Of a DNA stretch of 64,000 nt, positions 23,184 to 35,701 are shown piece after piece. Below the pieces are notes generated by a model. It did not search any database, had not been told where the DNA came from, and saw only the letters and a program-made list of their open reading frames with translations. This DNA is from Aquanectria penicillioides (Eukaryota > Ascomycota > Sordariomycetes > Hypocreales > Nectriaceae): contig PYIU01000001.1 of assembly GCA_003415625.1 (NCBI GenBank), positions 3,658,746 to 3,722,745 of the forward strand, given 5' to 3'. Position 1 is the stretch's first letter. Each line of letters starts with the position of its first letter. A program made the translations under genes and the position numbers.

Positions 23184-24254
23184 TTACTTGCGTGCTAAAT
23201 AACAACGCTGCGGGATACTTATGGGATCTATATCATTTCCCGTTTCGACTTTTTCATTTCCCCCCTTTTGATTCTCAGAGACTCCCGCTTTATTTTCTGT
23301 GATATCATTTGCCCCGTTCTTTCCATGATCCCTTGCCTTGTCCAGGGCTTCATCTTGTACGTTATCGTGCATGTAACGAAACCCAAGATGAAGATATATA
23401 AGAACCGAGACGTATTCTGTAGCTAAACACATGAGATCGTACGGGCTTGTTGATCCCGATATAGGACCCCATCTAGTAGTTGGAGTGTATATAACAAATT
23501 CGTCCAAAAGCTCGTAAATTGCCCGCATGATAAGTGTTACCATGCTGAGAAGTGTGAGATCCACGTACTGTTGAATTAGCTTAGACGAGCCCATACCGGA
23601 TGAAATCATTGAAATTTACCATGAATGATTGAGCAACCATATGGCTTCTTTGGGCGCGAAGATGGATTAGCCCTACAGTAACTAGTGCGACCATGGCGGC
23701 TAGTAGAATGCAGCCAGCTTGACCTAGAGACCTTGCAGCAACAACATGTGTATCAAAGCTGGTAAAAGCACTGCTACATACTAGAAGAGTGGTAGCAACT
23801 AGAAATGCGATTGAAGTAACTTTTATGGCAAAATGGGCTCTTTGGTCCTTGTCTTCGCTTGATATTAAACTAGGGCATGATTAACTTGTGATCGAACATA
23901 AAAATACCTCTTCTTACATAATATGAATAAGGCCAATAGTGCATGTTAACAAGGGAATAAGAGCAATATTCCGCAGGAAGGTTGTAGCGATGGAGAGATG
24001 ATTATTTTCCTGGTTGAATCCTTGAAGGGCGCTAAGAATGCCACCTGCAATACGCACTTGAGAATTATCGTTAGCGACAATTACATGAATGTCAGCACCT
24101 ATCGCTTACACAGAGTGAATAAAATGAGTGGGCACCACACAAAGCGAGGTCCGTAGTTCCAATTGCGGAGAGTGATGTGGACAGCAAGTGGAAGAACAGG
24201 AATATAGAGGGCCACTTGTGCAATCGCGACGCATGCGCAGCAGATCACCATCAT
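23184..24254 (-). CDS. Seven-helix integral membrane protein (DUF7702-like)
   Basis: Four exons on the minus strand (24254-24110, 24056-23918, 23857-23620, 23567-23184) close to 301 residues. Hydrophobic segments alternate with short loops: AQVALYIPVLPLAVH, a helix around WCPLILFTLL, RIAGGILSAL, a helix around FLRNIALIPLLTCTIGL, then SIAFLVATTLLVC, GCILLAAMVALVTVGLI and a final pair, followed by a polar, charged C-terminal tail. The RNWxYGPRxxWxPL..RIAGGIL pattern is typical of an uncharacterised fungal 7-TM family. Two ATGs stand side by side at the start; the first was used. No function is known. It lies between two transcription-factor genes. Confidence 0.72.
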
Positions 24255-25620
24255 TTAGTAGGCGCACAGAAGACAAAGCCAGAGTCCATGCTAGAGGAAG
24301 AATTGGACATCAACAGAATCAAGAAATGAGCAATGCGAACGCCAACGACCTTTTTATATGTAAAATTTAACTGGAGTTTATCATTTAGGCCAGTTCCTAG
24401 GAGCATTCATTCACCCTGTAGAGTTTGCTCTCTGAACACTCACCACGATTTGGTGCCGAAACAGGAGTAGACCCACTTCGCGCCTCGGCTCTGCCGTGAT
24501 ACCAACCGTGGGCTATGGCTGCATACTCTCATTTGGACTTTTTTTTCAGCCTCCTCCTGATCCATCCCATGTAGAGGCTATTAGAGTTGATGTTATTGTT
24601 TTCGCAAAGCTTATGAGTGCTCATGGCTATCTCATTGGGCGGAGATGGCGATCTCGGATTCTCCGTCCGAACTGTATTGGATTCCGTAAAGGCTAATTAT
24701 GGCCTCGCTGGACACATCTTCACTGTCAATCAAGACATTTCTTGGAACTAGACTGATCGTGGACTACAATATAACGCGCGTAAATGACAGTTTAGCTCTC
24801 CTTAAAATCATATTTTATTCTCTTGCTGAATCAATCAACCATGCTGAAGTTACGCCATAGTGACGAACATCAATTCAGTACAAGTGAGGAGCTGCCTACC
24901 AAATGCAGAAGACGCATTTCTTTTCATTCATATTCAATCTTCTCCGCATTGGTATGTAAACTTTTATGAATTAGGACCTACATCATCACCTACACCTAGC
25001 GCACATATTACCTGCAGCCGAAGTTCGTTGGAGACTGCAAGCTTGCCAACAACGGGAGTTGACATCTTCTATCCTCATCATCACCATTTGAGCTAGAAGG
25101 AATTACCTCCCCCATACACCACATATGTAACACGTAATCACAAAAAACTAGTGATATTTAGGCAAGAATCCAAACGAAATACCGTTTGCTAAGGAGCTTG
25201 ATGAAGCAAGACAGAATTCATCAATCAGTTCACATACAACAAAGATGCATGTTCGCATGTTTTGAGATATTATATCTGCACCGCGGCTGAATACTTGAGT
25301 TAGAGGACTGAAGATAAGGCAGTCCATTCAGTTCATGTGGCTATGCTCCGGTTCTAGCTTAGCGGCGTGGGGGATTGCCGGCTTGGGCTACAACCATTTC
25401 ATTCGGGCGGATAAATAGACTATTGGCTCTTTAATGACAGACTCCACTAATCAGGTATGCTTGAATGCTCTCAACATCCTAATTCCTACAAAGTTTCCAA
25501 ATCCCTCCAAGCACGGACTAAAATTTCTCTGAATACGTGCAGTCAATCACTCAAAGGTGATTCTGTCCTAAACGGTTGATTTAGGCACCTAGTATTTCGT
25601 GGCAACTCCCACACGCTCTG
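24255..25620. other. Intergenic region, nothing recognised
   Basis: About 1.4 kb between the divergently transcribed 7-TM gene and the next transcription factor. Short open frames lack protein-like features. It probably contains both promoters. Confidence 0.4.
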
Positions 25621-28214
25621 ATGCCAAGCAGCCGGATAGTCAGTGCGTCTCTGAGACGCAAGATCACCATCGCATGTGAGACCTGTCGAAAGCGCAAGGT
25701 ATTGATCATCTACACCCAATTCCACCCTTGACAAAATAATTGATATAATTTGAAAAGGCTCGGTGTTCAGGAAATCTGCCTTGCAAGTTCTGCTCGAAGC
25801 ATGATTTAGAATGCCTGTTCGAAACAAATCGAAGGAGGCGAGGCCCTCGGGGAAGAATGGTTGACAATGATAGTTCAAGCATTGAAACTTCACAAATTTC
25901 CTCACAAGAATGCAGTCTACAGGCACTTCGGAAAGCCATATGTAGCCCCAAGTCACCCCCAGAACCCACTTTGGCTTGTCATACTCCCGTCTCGCCACAT
26001 ATTTTGGCCATAAGACAGAAAGTAAAGACCATATCTTTAACGCCAAGCGATCAGTGAGTTTATATATGGTCCAAATGAATTTCCATTGACAATTCCGCCA
26101 GAACGGAAGGCCTACCTCGCGGTGATGTGTGCCATCTCCTGGAACTCTTCTTCACCATTGCCAACTATCAACAAGTACCATTACTACATCCCGAGCATGG
26201 ACTTGACTGGGTCCTGGAAATGGATTGCCCATCATATCTCATATCGGCACTTTGTTTAGTTGGAGTTTGCTACTCATCACATTCTTGCACTTCCAGAGAC
26301 CAATTACCGTCATTGAGCGAGTGGCTTGTATCAACCTGCCGACGCATGATTCTTGAGTCTCTGATGAAACCCAACCATCTCCATTATATGATTTCAGTTT
26401 GTGCCCTCGCTTCGTATGAAGCGAGAGTCGGAAATGGCGCTCAAGCGTGGTGTGATATCGGTAGGATTGGGGCCAACAAACCTTGCTCCATTGGTCAAAT
26501 TTAACAGGTTTCAGGGATTGCTCAAAGCCTGGTACCTTTAATCTCCCAATCACACCTCAGTGCCAGGTCTCGTATTATTTTCAGAACAGCCTTCGAGTTT
26601 CTCACATGGTTCCGAGCAGGCTTCGCACTTGGAAATCCGACTTTAGCGTCCACGATTTCAGCCTGGGGCATGGTTTTACCGATGCGAGAAATAGATGGTA
26701 CAGCCAAGCGAATCTATCCTAATATTGACGAGGCTGTCCAACTTTTGTTAAGCTGTGCCGATTATGCTGGCCAGGATGACCAAAGTGATCAGATCCCCCC
26801 GTGGAAACGAGAGTCAAAACTCATGGCTTTGAGGCTTTGGTTGGACAAATTCTCAATTTCGGTTGCAGAAAACGTGGAATTTGACCCTAGAGACTTGAAT
26901 TCAAGCCCCGAGGAGAGATCAGAATGTAGTGTTGGGGCGTTGGTGGTATTGGTTCGTGACTGTTGTGGCATTCTCTTGAATCGGAATTTCTTGCCCCATC
27001 CATCCCCCACGCCAGATCCACCACGTCAAGATGTAGGGGTCCAACCCCAAGTCCCAAGAATATTTACTGAAGGAAGGATCAATGCGTGCGAAGCAAGTGC
27101 CGAAAATATTTATGAGTTTTGTACAACTCTAATTTCCAATCGCGTGTTCTTCTTGGTAATGAAGGCTTGGCCCCTGCAATACGGCTTGATCTAACATTGT
27201 GCAGGCTCCCTTTTTAGGATACTGTTGCTTTCAAGCCGCGCTGGTTTTCAGTAATGGGTTTGAAAGATGCCGAGAACTGCATCAACGAAAAGAGTATAAC
27301 GATAAGTTCAAGGTAGTCTTTATGGTACTTGGAGCTCTAAGAAAATTTTACCATCCCACACATATTTGGGTAGGTAACCAGTTGTGAGGACTAATGTCAA
27401 ATTATTAACCTGACGTGTTAGATTGAGGTACTTCTGAAGATTGCCGAATTACACAAAAGCCAAGTTTCGATGGCACCAGCAAACGCGTCTGGTTGCCAGA
27501 CTTTCTTTTCTCGCTTCGCTAGTATCCAGGAGCCACCCTTAGTCACTCTAACCAGTCAGGCTGTATCAAACAAGCTAAATAACGGGAAAGAACCCGAAAC
27601 CGCTTTGATTGTATCAAAGGAAAGTGCAGAAGCAGATTCTGCTGTTTGGATGGACAAATATCGCGTGCGGCTGCGAGAACAGGTCGCCGGCCTTTCGCCA
27701 GATAATGATAACACCTCTCGAGAGATTGGGACAGCTAAAACTCCGCCTTATGAACGAAATATGTCTGGATGTCATGATAGAAATGAAGGTATGATATTTG
27801 AATCCTTTCAACCCAATGGACAAGACTAACATGGCCTTAGGAAATGCAGCAGAATCCAATCCAGTCCCTGACATTTCAAAATCTGCTGCAATTACATTTG
27901 AAGCCCCCAATGGAAGACTTCTTAACAATCAGACTCACAGCATCACTGGAGCTATTGTGCCATTCAATAGTTCTATTATTCAGTTCGACCCTAGAATCAA
28001 TGAAGTCAATGTTGGAGACTCAACGATCTCGTCAAATTCTGAAGACATATCTTGGCAAGCGTTACAATCCTCCGCCGAAAATGAAGCTCAGATTGAAGGC
28101 CTTTTCAACAGCGAATTTGATTCGAAAGATATAGAGGTACCCATGTTCGACCTTTCTGAATATCTAGCCTTGGGCGAGGCTATGCTCGATTCTTTCGGCA
28201 TTAGCTGGAATTAA
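25621..28214 (+). CDS. Zn2Cys6 transcription factor with fungal_trans domain
   Basis: Seven exons (25621-25698, 25758-26053, 26102-26460, 26515-27155, 27205-27369, 27422-27788, 27841-28214) join in frame to 759 residues. The binuclear cluster CETCRKRKARC..CKFC..C (residues 19-45) has C-x2-C-x6-C-x5-C-x2-C-x6-C spacing, with a proper basic loop RKRKAR and a basic stretch RRRRGPRGR after it. The middle homology region covers about residues 130-480 (HLLELFFTIANYQQVPLLHP onward, with the YEARVGNGAQAWCDIG block). The C-terminal ~150 residues are polar and acidic, consistent with an activation domain. Its 3' end faces the NmrA-like gene 260 bp away. It is a candidate regulator of the enzyme genes that follow; this is inference from position. 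Confidence 0.83.
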
Positions 28215-28474
28215 CTATTTTCGATTTTGAGTCTCTAAGATGAGGGACTGAATCATTTCTCTACTCTTACGATTTATTTACGATATGAAATGATGTTTCG
28301 GGAGTTCTCTGGTCAACAGCCCATGTGAATGGCAGCATCTATGATTGGGCATGTCGTATTCTTGACTTTTCCCAAATTCAGAGACTTCGTGTTGGATGTA
28401 AAATACCTAAACGTGGCATCGGAATTATCATGCCTTTTAATCCAAAAGGGTCTATTCATATTTATTTGCATAAA

Positions 28475-31400
28475 TTAATAATTTTTCGGCAGCTCTGGAA
28501 TGGCTGGCAAAACAGCCTCCCGCACCCAGTCGCTCAGTGTATGGAACTCCACCCCAAGGCTCACTGTCCAAGGATCTGGCAGATAAACATCTGTCAGAAC
28601 ACCATATTCATTCTCATATCCATATAGCTCATCGAGGTCTCTTATTCCGGTGGATGTAGGAGTCATCAATCGAACATTGAGCCCACTTTGCTTCTCAATC
28701 TCTGACACCACATCGGACATGCATTGATGCCCATAGGCAGCCCAGACTGTGTTACCCAGAAGTCGCGGATTTTGAGGCCAGTTTGTTAGTATGGCAGCTA
28801 CAACACGCCCCAGATCCCTCTCTATCCAAATCATTCCTTGTTTCGCCTCCGGCTCCAGGATTGGTTGGCTTAATTCAAGCGTTCCATCTTCTCCTTTCGA
28901 AATTGCGCCATGAACCATGCCATTTAGATAAGTGGCTACCCAGTTATCCAAGTAAAACCCAACATTGAGGTCAACATGGGGAATCTTTTTGTATTTGAGA
29001 TATTGTGACACAGTGCTCTTGTTCTCAACCAAGTTATTGCTCTTGTACTTCCCCCCAGATCGGACAAGTGCGCTGGGGACACCGGACCAGATGAACAGCT
29101 TTATTCCCACACCCTGGGCTACATCTGCAAGTGTGCAGCCTTGTCTAACCTCTCGTAACGGGTCTGTCTGAACCTCAGAGTCATAGAAATTCGTGATGGC
29201 AAAGACGACTTGCGAACCTTCGAGTACTTTCACAAGCGTCTCTCTATTTGACATATCAGCTGTGACAACAGTCACATTTGGTAGTTGTGCAAGCTTTTGA
29301 GCCGGTGAACTAGATTCGTTGCGCGTAACCGCCCGGATCGAATATTTGCTGAGAGAGGAGAGATGCCTAACAACCTGATGTTATCAGCCGTATTCTTTTT
29401 TAACGTTAGTGTCGGTAGGCGGTGTTACTGCATGCAGTGGTTTTATTGTAGTCAATTCATCTCTATCTCTCCCTTCCTCTAGAGGAGGGGCTGAAGACAT
29501 CTTCCTTATAGAAGAGCCTGTTTCACATCCCTCTGAGATAAGCCTATATCTCTAACACCTATGAAACCGGACTCCGGCGCCCTCCGTAACGTCTTCATCA
29601 CAATATCAAGGAACCAACACTGGCACCTTCTTTTTATCGTCATCAACGCTAGACCCATCCTTCCAGCCATATCCTTAGCCTATTGCTCACAATTAAGTTC
29701 TCTAGAGCTTTATTAGACATCGGCTTTGTCATTGCATCTGCAGGGTTGTTGCCACCCCTAATCCATCTGATCTCATCAATCTCCTGTCATTCGTACGATT
29801 GACGAAGGCCTATTAAGTCGATCATCAACCTCTTCTCACTAATTGACCCAAGCTTAACTAGACAGTCATAGAGTGAGTAGGAATCTATGCAGATCACTAG
29901 TGGGATCGGTGGTAGTCCCGTTCTCTCTGTAATTGTGCGCAATATATATGCAATTATATATCCAAGATCAAACCTATTGATAAGACTGTAAATCTCTAAT
30001 ACTAAAACGCTTCTAGTAACTCTTTTGCACTTCATCAATAACCAGTGAATAATGTTGCCATGTATAGTGAATGCTTCATCCCCTATGCATTCTTCGTTTG
30101 CTAGTACGATCACATATCCCACTTGGGAACTTAGATCCTTATTATTTGCAAATGCTCTGTCTGTAAAGACTATTAGCTTAGCATTCGCTAGGTTGATTGC
30201 TTTAAAGCGGAGACCTCTCTCCTTATTGTTTATTTGCCAGGCAATCCTTTAGTTGATCTTGTGGATGTCATTCTTGGTCGGTTGTTATGCCTATACTGCA
30301 ATAAAGTAGTTGCATGCTGCCTTCAGTTGGCAAATAGAAGCGATATATGCTCCTCTCGCGCGTTGTTCTACATATTGTTGTGCTCTATCCCCTATCTTCT
30401 TATCCACTATTGCAAGCTTCTCTACTTGCCCTTTTTAAATAATCATTATCCATTCTCTTTCTACCTGTATCTAGCATTCATTAAAGTCGCCGGTCGTTCC
30501 ATTCTCTAGGATTGTTTGAGGTTTTGCTTTAAAGCCGGCTTTCTAAAGCTCTTCCTCTTTCTTCGCTAGAAAGGCATCTGTTCCTAGATTAAGGGTATCG
30601 TTAGTCTATAGGCCAGTAATGCTAAAGTCTTTGCCGCTCTTTGTGATTATCAAGCAAGGGTTAAATGCTGATGTCTCTATCATCAATTTCTCCTTATGGT
30701 GGCTATGGTATGTTATGAACTAATGGACTCCTGCCTCTGCAATGCCGTATAGTGGCTTTATAACCTTTAGAATCGTCCCCTTAAGGTACTTCTTTTTTAG
30801 TTCCTGGGGTAGGTGTGCTAGCACTAGTCGATTTAGTTGGGATTTTAACTGTAGGTACGCTTATGTGATATCACGTAGCATTAGGCGCATTCCTTTCTTC
30901 CGGAAGGTTGGGGCGAGGGCCAGGATCAATTGTTAGCTGCATCGTTGGATTGTTGGTGACTGGGTGAGAATTTCCCTCTTTTCCTTATTGCTGTGTCCTT
31001 GTATAACAAGACGAGACTTTTTATAGGGTGTTATTGTTATCTTTTCTTTGATCTTGCAGACTATTTATGATCTAAAGATGTATATCCCATAATATTTGTC
31101 TTTATTATATAGGATTGGTTTTAGAACACCGGTCTCTAGCAGTGAGTTTAGTTTGGTGTTATCTGATTCTTTAAATGGTTCACTAGGGCTGGTTATTTTT
31201 CCTTCTTGGTGTAGCCTGTATATAAGTTCTCGATTGGCTGCTTCTTTATGTGTAGTAAAGACCTCTATCCTCCTATCAATTGGGTAGGCATCATTTAGGA
31301 TAGGGTTCTTCCTTGGTCTTCCTTGTCATTATGGTAATTTAACTATAGTAGGCTATAGGAGAGGGTTCTTCCTTGGCCTGCTTTTTCGTTTTGGTAGTTC

Positions 31401-34400
31401 CAGTGGGGCATCTTAAGGAGCTGGGTTTCTTGGAGGTCTGCCTTATCGGCGGGGTCGTTCTGGTTTGGGATACTCAAATAGTGTTGGAATCTCCTTATGT
31501 TCCTCCGCTAGCGTGTTCTCAGTCACCTTAGGGTATCGATAATACAGTTGTATAGCTGTTATTCGGAATACTATTGGTCCATTCTCTATATCCACTATTA
31601 CCTTAGATTTAATTACTTTAAGGACTTTATACGGTCCTTTCTATCCTCCATTTTCTCAATAAACATAGACTTCACTCCCTAACTTAAGGGATTATGGCAA
31701 GACCTTAATTATATTAGGTCCATTGCATGTCTTTAGTGCCTTATTAACCTTGCGTTTTGCAATAAGCTTGTGTAGCTCTGCTATTGCTTTAAGGACTGCA
31801 TTTGCATATTAGAGGGATGAAGAAGTTAGTGGCAAATCTATTGTAACTTATGGGTAAGCACCAAATACCAGTAAGGTCGGCACTAATCCATTAGGGCTAG
31901 CTGTATTATTGACTGCCTTGAAGCTCATTTGGAGGATTGTGTCTATAGATATAGTATCTTAAAGTTTAGCCTTTATAATCTTAAATGTATATTATATTAA
32001 TGCGTGATATTGTTCAATCTTGCCAATTAATTAGTGTGCTTTAACTAGGACTTAATGGTAGGTGATGCCTATTAATTTAGCTTTACTCTTAAATTTAATG
32101 GCTGTAAAATTGGTACTAGTGTTGTAAGTGATGATATCTAGTGGGCTAAGGTAGGTATTAATCCAATACATCTTTAATGCTTCTTAAGTTTCTCTTGCTA
32201 ATATATTTGCAAGAAATCGTTCTGCCTAGAAAGATATTGCGGCATTAACGATATAGAGGACTGGTTGGGAATCTAGATACATTATATTAACAATTACTTT
32301 ATAATTAAAATTATAATTATCCTTTAGTGTAAACTTAAATTATTTTGGCGCCTTACTCTTCATTTAACAGTAGTGGCAGAACTTCCTTATTATCTTAATC
32401 GCTTTATATTTAACATTATGGCCTGCTCTTGTTAACAGCTTGTGCAGATATGATATAGATGGATGACCAAAATGTATATAGATACATTGTAGTTTAGCTT
32501 TGCTAAGAAAAGCGATTGCTGCCTCCTGCCCGGTTAGAAAGAACTATAGATATCCCCATTTTTGGATAATTGGGATCCTCTTATCCCTACACATCAATTT
32601 ATTGGTGATATTGTTTAGATAGATATTAAGGCAGTTCATATCCTTAAGGCAAAGGAGGAATGGTATTGGTATATCCATAATATGGAACGAGACTGTTCCG
32701 ATTGGGGTCTAGACCACTATTGTTTCTAGTGAACTGTGTGAGCTGCTGCTGCCAAAGTGTATTTTGGCTGCTCCTGCTTCCTCTATATTGAGCTTGATTG
32801 TTGGGTCTTCCTGTTGCAATGCTAGGAATTGATCCTTTCTAGCTGTTGATGCCATTGCGGCACCTGTATCTGGCATGATGCCTTGGAACACTTTGCATGA
32901 ATAGCGGTTGAGGAAAAATTGCTGGTTTTCGCCTTGCTTACCTTCTTCCTTACACAACTCTTCAAACCGATGCTAGAATGCCTTGTCTGAGAGGTAGGCT
33001 GCAGTCAGATAGTTGTCACTTTCGAACTCTTTGTCTATTGAGCATTTACTGTCGTATGCATTGTCTTATGGTGGCTCTTCCTTATAGCTGGTTAAGAAAG
33101 CCATGTACTTTTATGTATTACGCTTCTCTCTTCGTGACCTTCGTTCCTTAAAGTATTAGTCTCTAGCTTGGCGTCTCTTATCTTTTAAGTGTTTAGTGGA
33201 AAAACACCCTTCCTTACTACATATATAACACTTCTTCTTCTAAGATGGGCTGCCTTGGGCATGGCTATAGTTACATTCTCGTCTATACTTTTCGTTGTGG
33301 TTGCAGTGGTAGAATTTGCGATCTAGGACGTATTGGTTTAATGTGCTTACAATCGATTGGTGTTGTAATGTCTCGATTGAGGATTGGAGTTGTAAGCACA
33401 ATTCCTCAAATTTCTTTATAGGATTGAACAATGCAAATGCCAGCTTAGGAATATTACGGTATGCTTAGATTACATTCATGACCAATTAGTCTTTGCCTAT
33501 ATAATTAGGGCCAAGTGCTCTCTGGTAGAGTTGGAGCTTATTAAACAGAGACTGTAGGACTTCCATTATATCCTTTCCTTCATACATCTTATCGTTCTTT
33601 ATAACGTCAAATATAAGGGAGCTCCAGTCTATATGGTAGTATTGCCGATTGATCTTTATGTCAAAGTGGCTTTTCATCTATTCGTACATTTCCGTAAAGG
33701 TTAGATTGCGGCTAACGTAATGGATAAAGTAGTTGCTTGCTTGTTTATTAAGGATTGTTGAGAATAGCGCATGGAATTAAAATGGTTTTATCTCAATTAT
33801 TAAGTATACATTAAGGAAGTACCGGATCTTATCGTCTAAAATATTATATGTATCTCCTGTATAGTTCCTCTTTTTATTCCACATCTTCGCAAAGTGGGCA
33901 GCCTTTACTAAATCTAGCTTCTTGTTTGGAACCTTGATTGGAGGGATCGTTTGGTATAATGTGGTGTTGTCGATGTTGTTCTGTACGCTTGTTTTAAAAG
34001 GAGGGGTTGTTTGTTTTGTTAGGACAGTTGTGCTTATGCCGCTTGTCCCCTTGCCTTTCCTTAAGGACATTTCTTAAATCAACCTCTTGTCTTCAGACTC
34101 TATTTCTTCCTTTTCGCTACTGTATTCCCTTTTATTATTATTGTTGGGCGTGGGGTTCTGCGGTATTGGGGTTAATGTCATTCGGGATATCGTCTTCCGG
34201 ACAGCAAGGAGCTTTCGTTATTGCTAATATGCTCTTGTCTTAGGGTGTACCTTAAATTCGCATAATGTATCCTCATCCTAGATTAGGAGCTCCTCTACCT
34301 TCAAGAGTTCGGCAAGGATAATATTAATCTTTGCGTTCTTCTTTTCTGTATAGATCCCTTTATAATATAGCATATTTCTTAGGCTTCTTTATATAGATAT

Positions 34401-35259
34401 CTTCAGTTAAGTGAAGTCATTAGCGTTCTAGTCTTAAAAGTTCTCTTTAAAGTCTTTTAGTTGCTCTTCCTCCAATAGGGTAACCTCTGCCTTATAATTA
34501 AGAATGCATCTTAAGGCATATATGTCGTATTCCATCTTTGTAGTTTCTGGTTTCTTCTTAAGTGGACAATAGATATTCGCCCAGTTAAAGAGGTCCACTC
34601 TTATCCTAGCTATACTAACTGATTTAAGGAATTCAATCCTCTTTTTAGTTGTCAGTTGGGTCCTATTGCTTCCACTCATTTTCTATATAGATACAACACT
34701 ATATGTTGTATATCGCTTGTCGTTCGGCACGTTCGGTAGTGTCGCAAGGTTCTATTGGCGTATCGTAGGGAAACGTCGCGCGTTATAGTGTGCGATAGGG
34801 CACGCCTCAGAGGGTCAGTTAAGACTCCTTCAGCACGTATTTGAGCAGGTAGTGTAGACGGCTTGTAGTCGTCTTCTTGCCAGGTCATACGCTGTAGCAC
34901 TCAGCTTCGTACTCAGGGCACGCAAGGTGAGTCTCTTCTAGCTTGCTGTTCTGTGTCACCCGGTGGTAACACTGATCAGTGTCGGTAGGCGGTGTTACTG
35001 CATGCAGTGGTTTTATTGTAGTCAATTCATCTCTATCTCTCCCTTCCTCTAGAGGAGGGGCTGAAGACATCTTCCTTATAGAAGAGCCTGTTTCACATCC
35101 CTCTAAGATAAGCCTGTATCTCTAACACCTATGAAACCGGACTCCGGCGCCCTCCGTAACGTCTTCATCACAATATCAAGGAACCAACAGTTAGCTTCTT
35201 TTAATTACCGATCCTCCCTGCAGGCCTGTGGAACCAAACACGGTAATGGTGATCTGCAT
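28475..35259 (-). CDS. NmrA-like NAD(P)-binding protein, interrupted by a retrotransposon in its intron
   Basis: Exon 1 (35259-35209) encodes MQITITVFGSTGLQGGS and exon 2 (29374-28475) continues VVRHLSSLSKYSIRAVTRN, giving 316 residues in frame. The N-terminal GSTGLQGGS is the dinucleotide-binding glycine motif of the NmrA/isoflavone-reductase family; ADMSNRETL and VVFAITNF are the next conserved strands. Family members are redox-sensing regulators or atypical SDR enzymes. The ancestral intron was 49 bp (GTAATT..ATCAG). A 5780-bp copia element is inserted in it with duplication of CTAAC, exactly a branch-point sequence. Splicing over 5.8 kb may fail, so expression is doubtful although both exons look intact. 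It is divergent from the monooxygenase at 35702, sharing a 442-bp promoter. Confidence 0.82.
29410..29619 (-). repeat. 3' LTR of the copia element
   Basis: 210 bp, 2 differences from the other LTR by direct reading (both transitions, near the CCCTCTGAG and GCCTATATC segments), so about 99% identical. Downstream on the plus strand the interior sequence starts CTGGCACC; in element sense this is the polypurine side, AAAAAGAAGGTGCCAG. Confidence 0.85.
34980..35189 (-). repeat. 5' LTR of the copia element
   Basis: 210 bp, begins TGTTGGTTCC and ends CCGACA in element sense. The adjoining interior (CTGATCAGTGTTACC in element sense) should hold the primer-binding site, but I could not assign a tRNA. 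Followed on the plus strand by the target duplicate GTTAG. Confidence 0.85.
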
Positions 35260-35701
35260 GATTTTGTGTGGGATATGAAGAGATGTTTGAGCTGTAGTAA
35301 CAAATAATAAGAATTACGGAATGAAAAATGCCTACTTTGCAATACCGGAATATTTTTGATCTTCTTCTTCAATCTATTCATGCGAATACTTATGAAGAAT
35401 TCATGGGGGTGGGGCGCTAGAATTGATTTGTCAATACGTGGGTGGGGAACCACACCTGAACGGATAAATGCACCCTTGGTCAGAACATGTTGCGATGTTT
35501 GAGAAGGCGCTTAGAAATGATCAAATTTGGGAGCTGAACATAGGATAAATCCAATAAACGGATTAACTTTCAAGTAAGATTCGTAAAAGATTATAATACC
35601 ACAGTGGCGACGTGGAATACTCAGTCACTTCTTAAAACTAATCTAGCAGCAGTTCTCATTTCTTCTGGTCCGAATCCCTTTAGCTTTCTTCAACTTAGAA
35701 A

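Larger units (their letters stand above)
29410..35189 (-). mobile_element. Ty1/copia LTR retrotransposon, full length but inactivated
   Basis: Two 210-bp LTRs (29410-29619 and 34980-35189) with TG..CA ends bound a 5360-bp interior; the 5-bp target duplication GTTAG lies at 29405-29409 and 35190-35194. Read on the minus strand, the interior gives copia order: Gag with a CCHC-like knuckle (CYICSKEGCFSTKH, about 33190-33250), aspartic protease (GIMPDTGAA, about 32865), the HHCC zinc finger of pre-integrase (HFGHPSISYLHKLL..KFCHYC, about 32380-32500), reverse transcriptase (ITQAYVQL, KPLYGIAEAG, about 30500-30900) and RNase H (GYVIVLANEE to RLMIDLIGLRQSYE, 29790-30122). A purine-rich tract precedes the 3' LTR. 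Many in-frame stops, several at former CAG codons, show it is dead. Confidence 0.9.
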
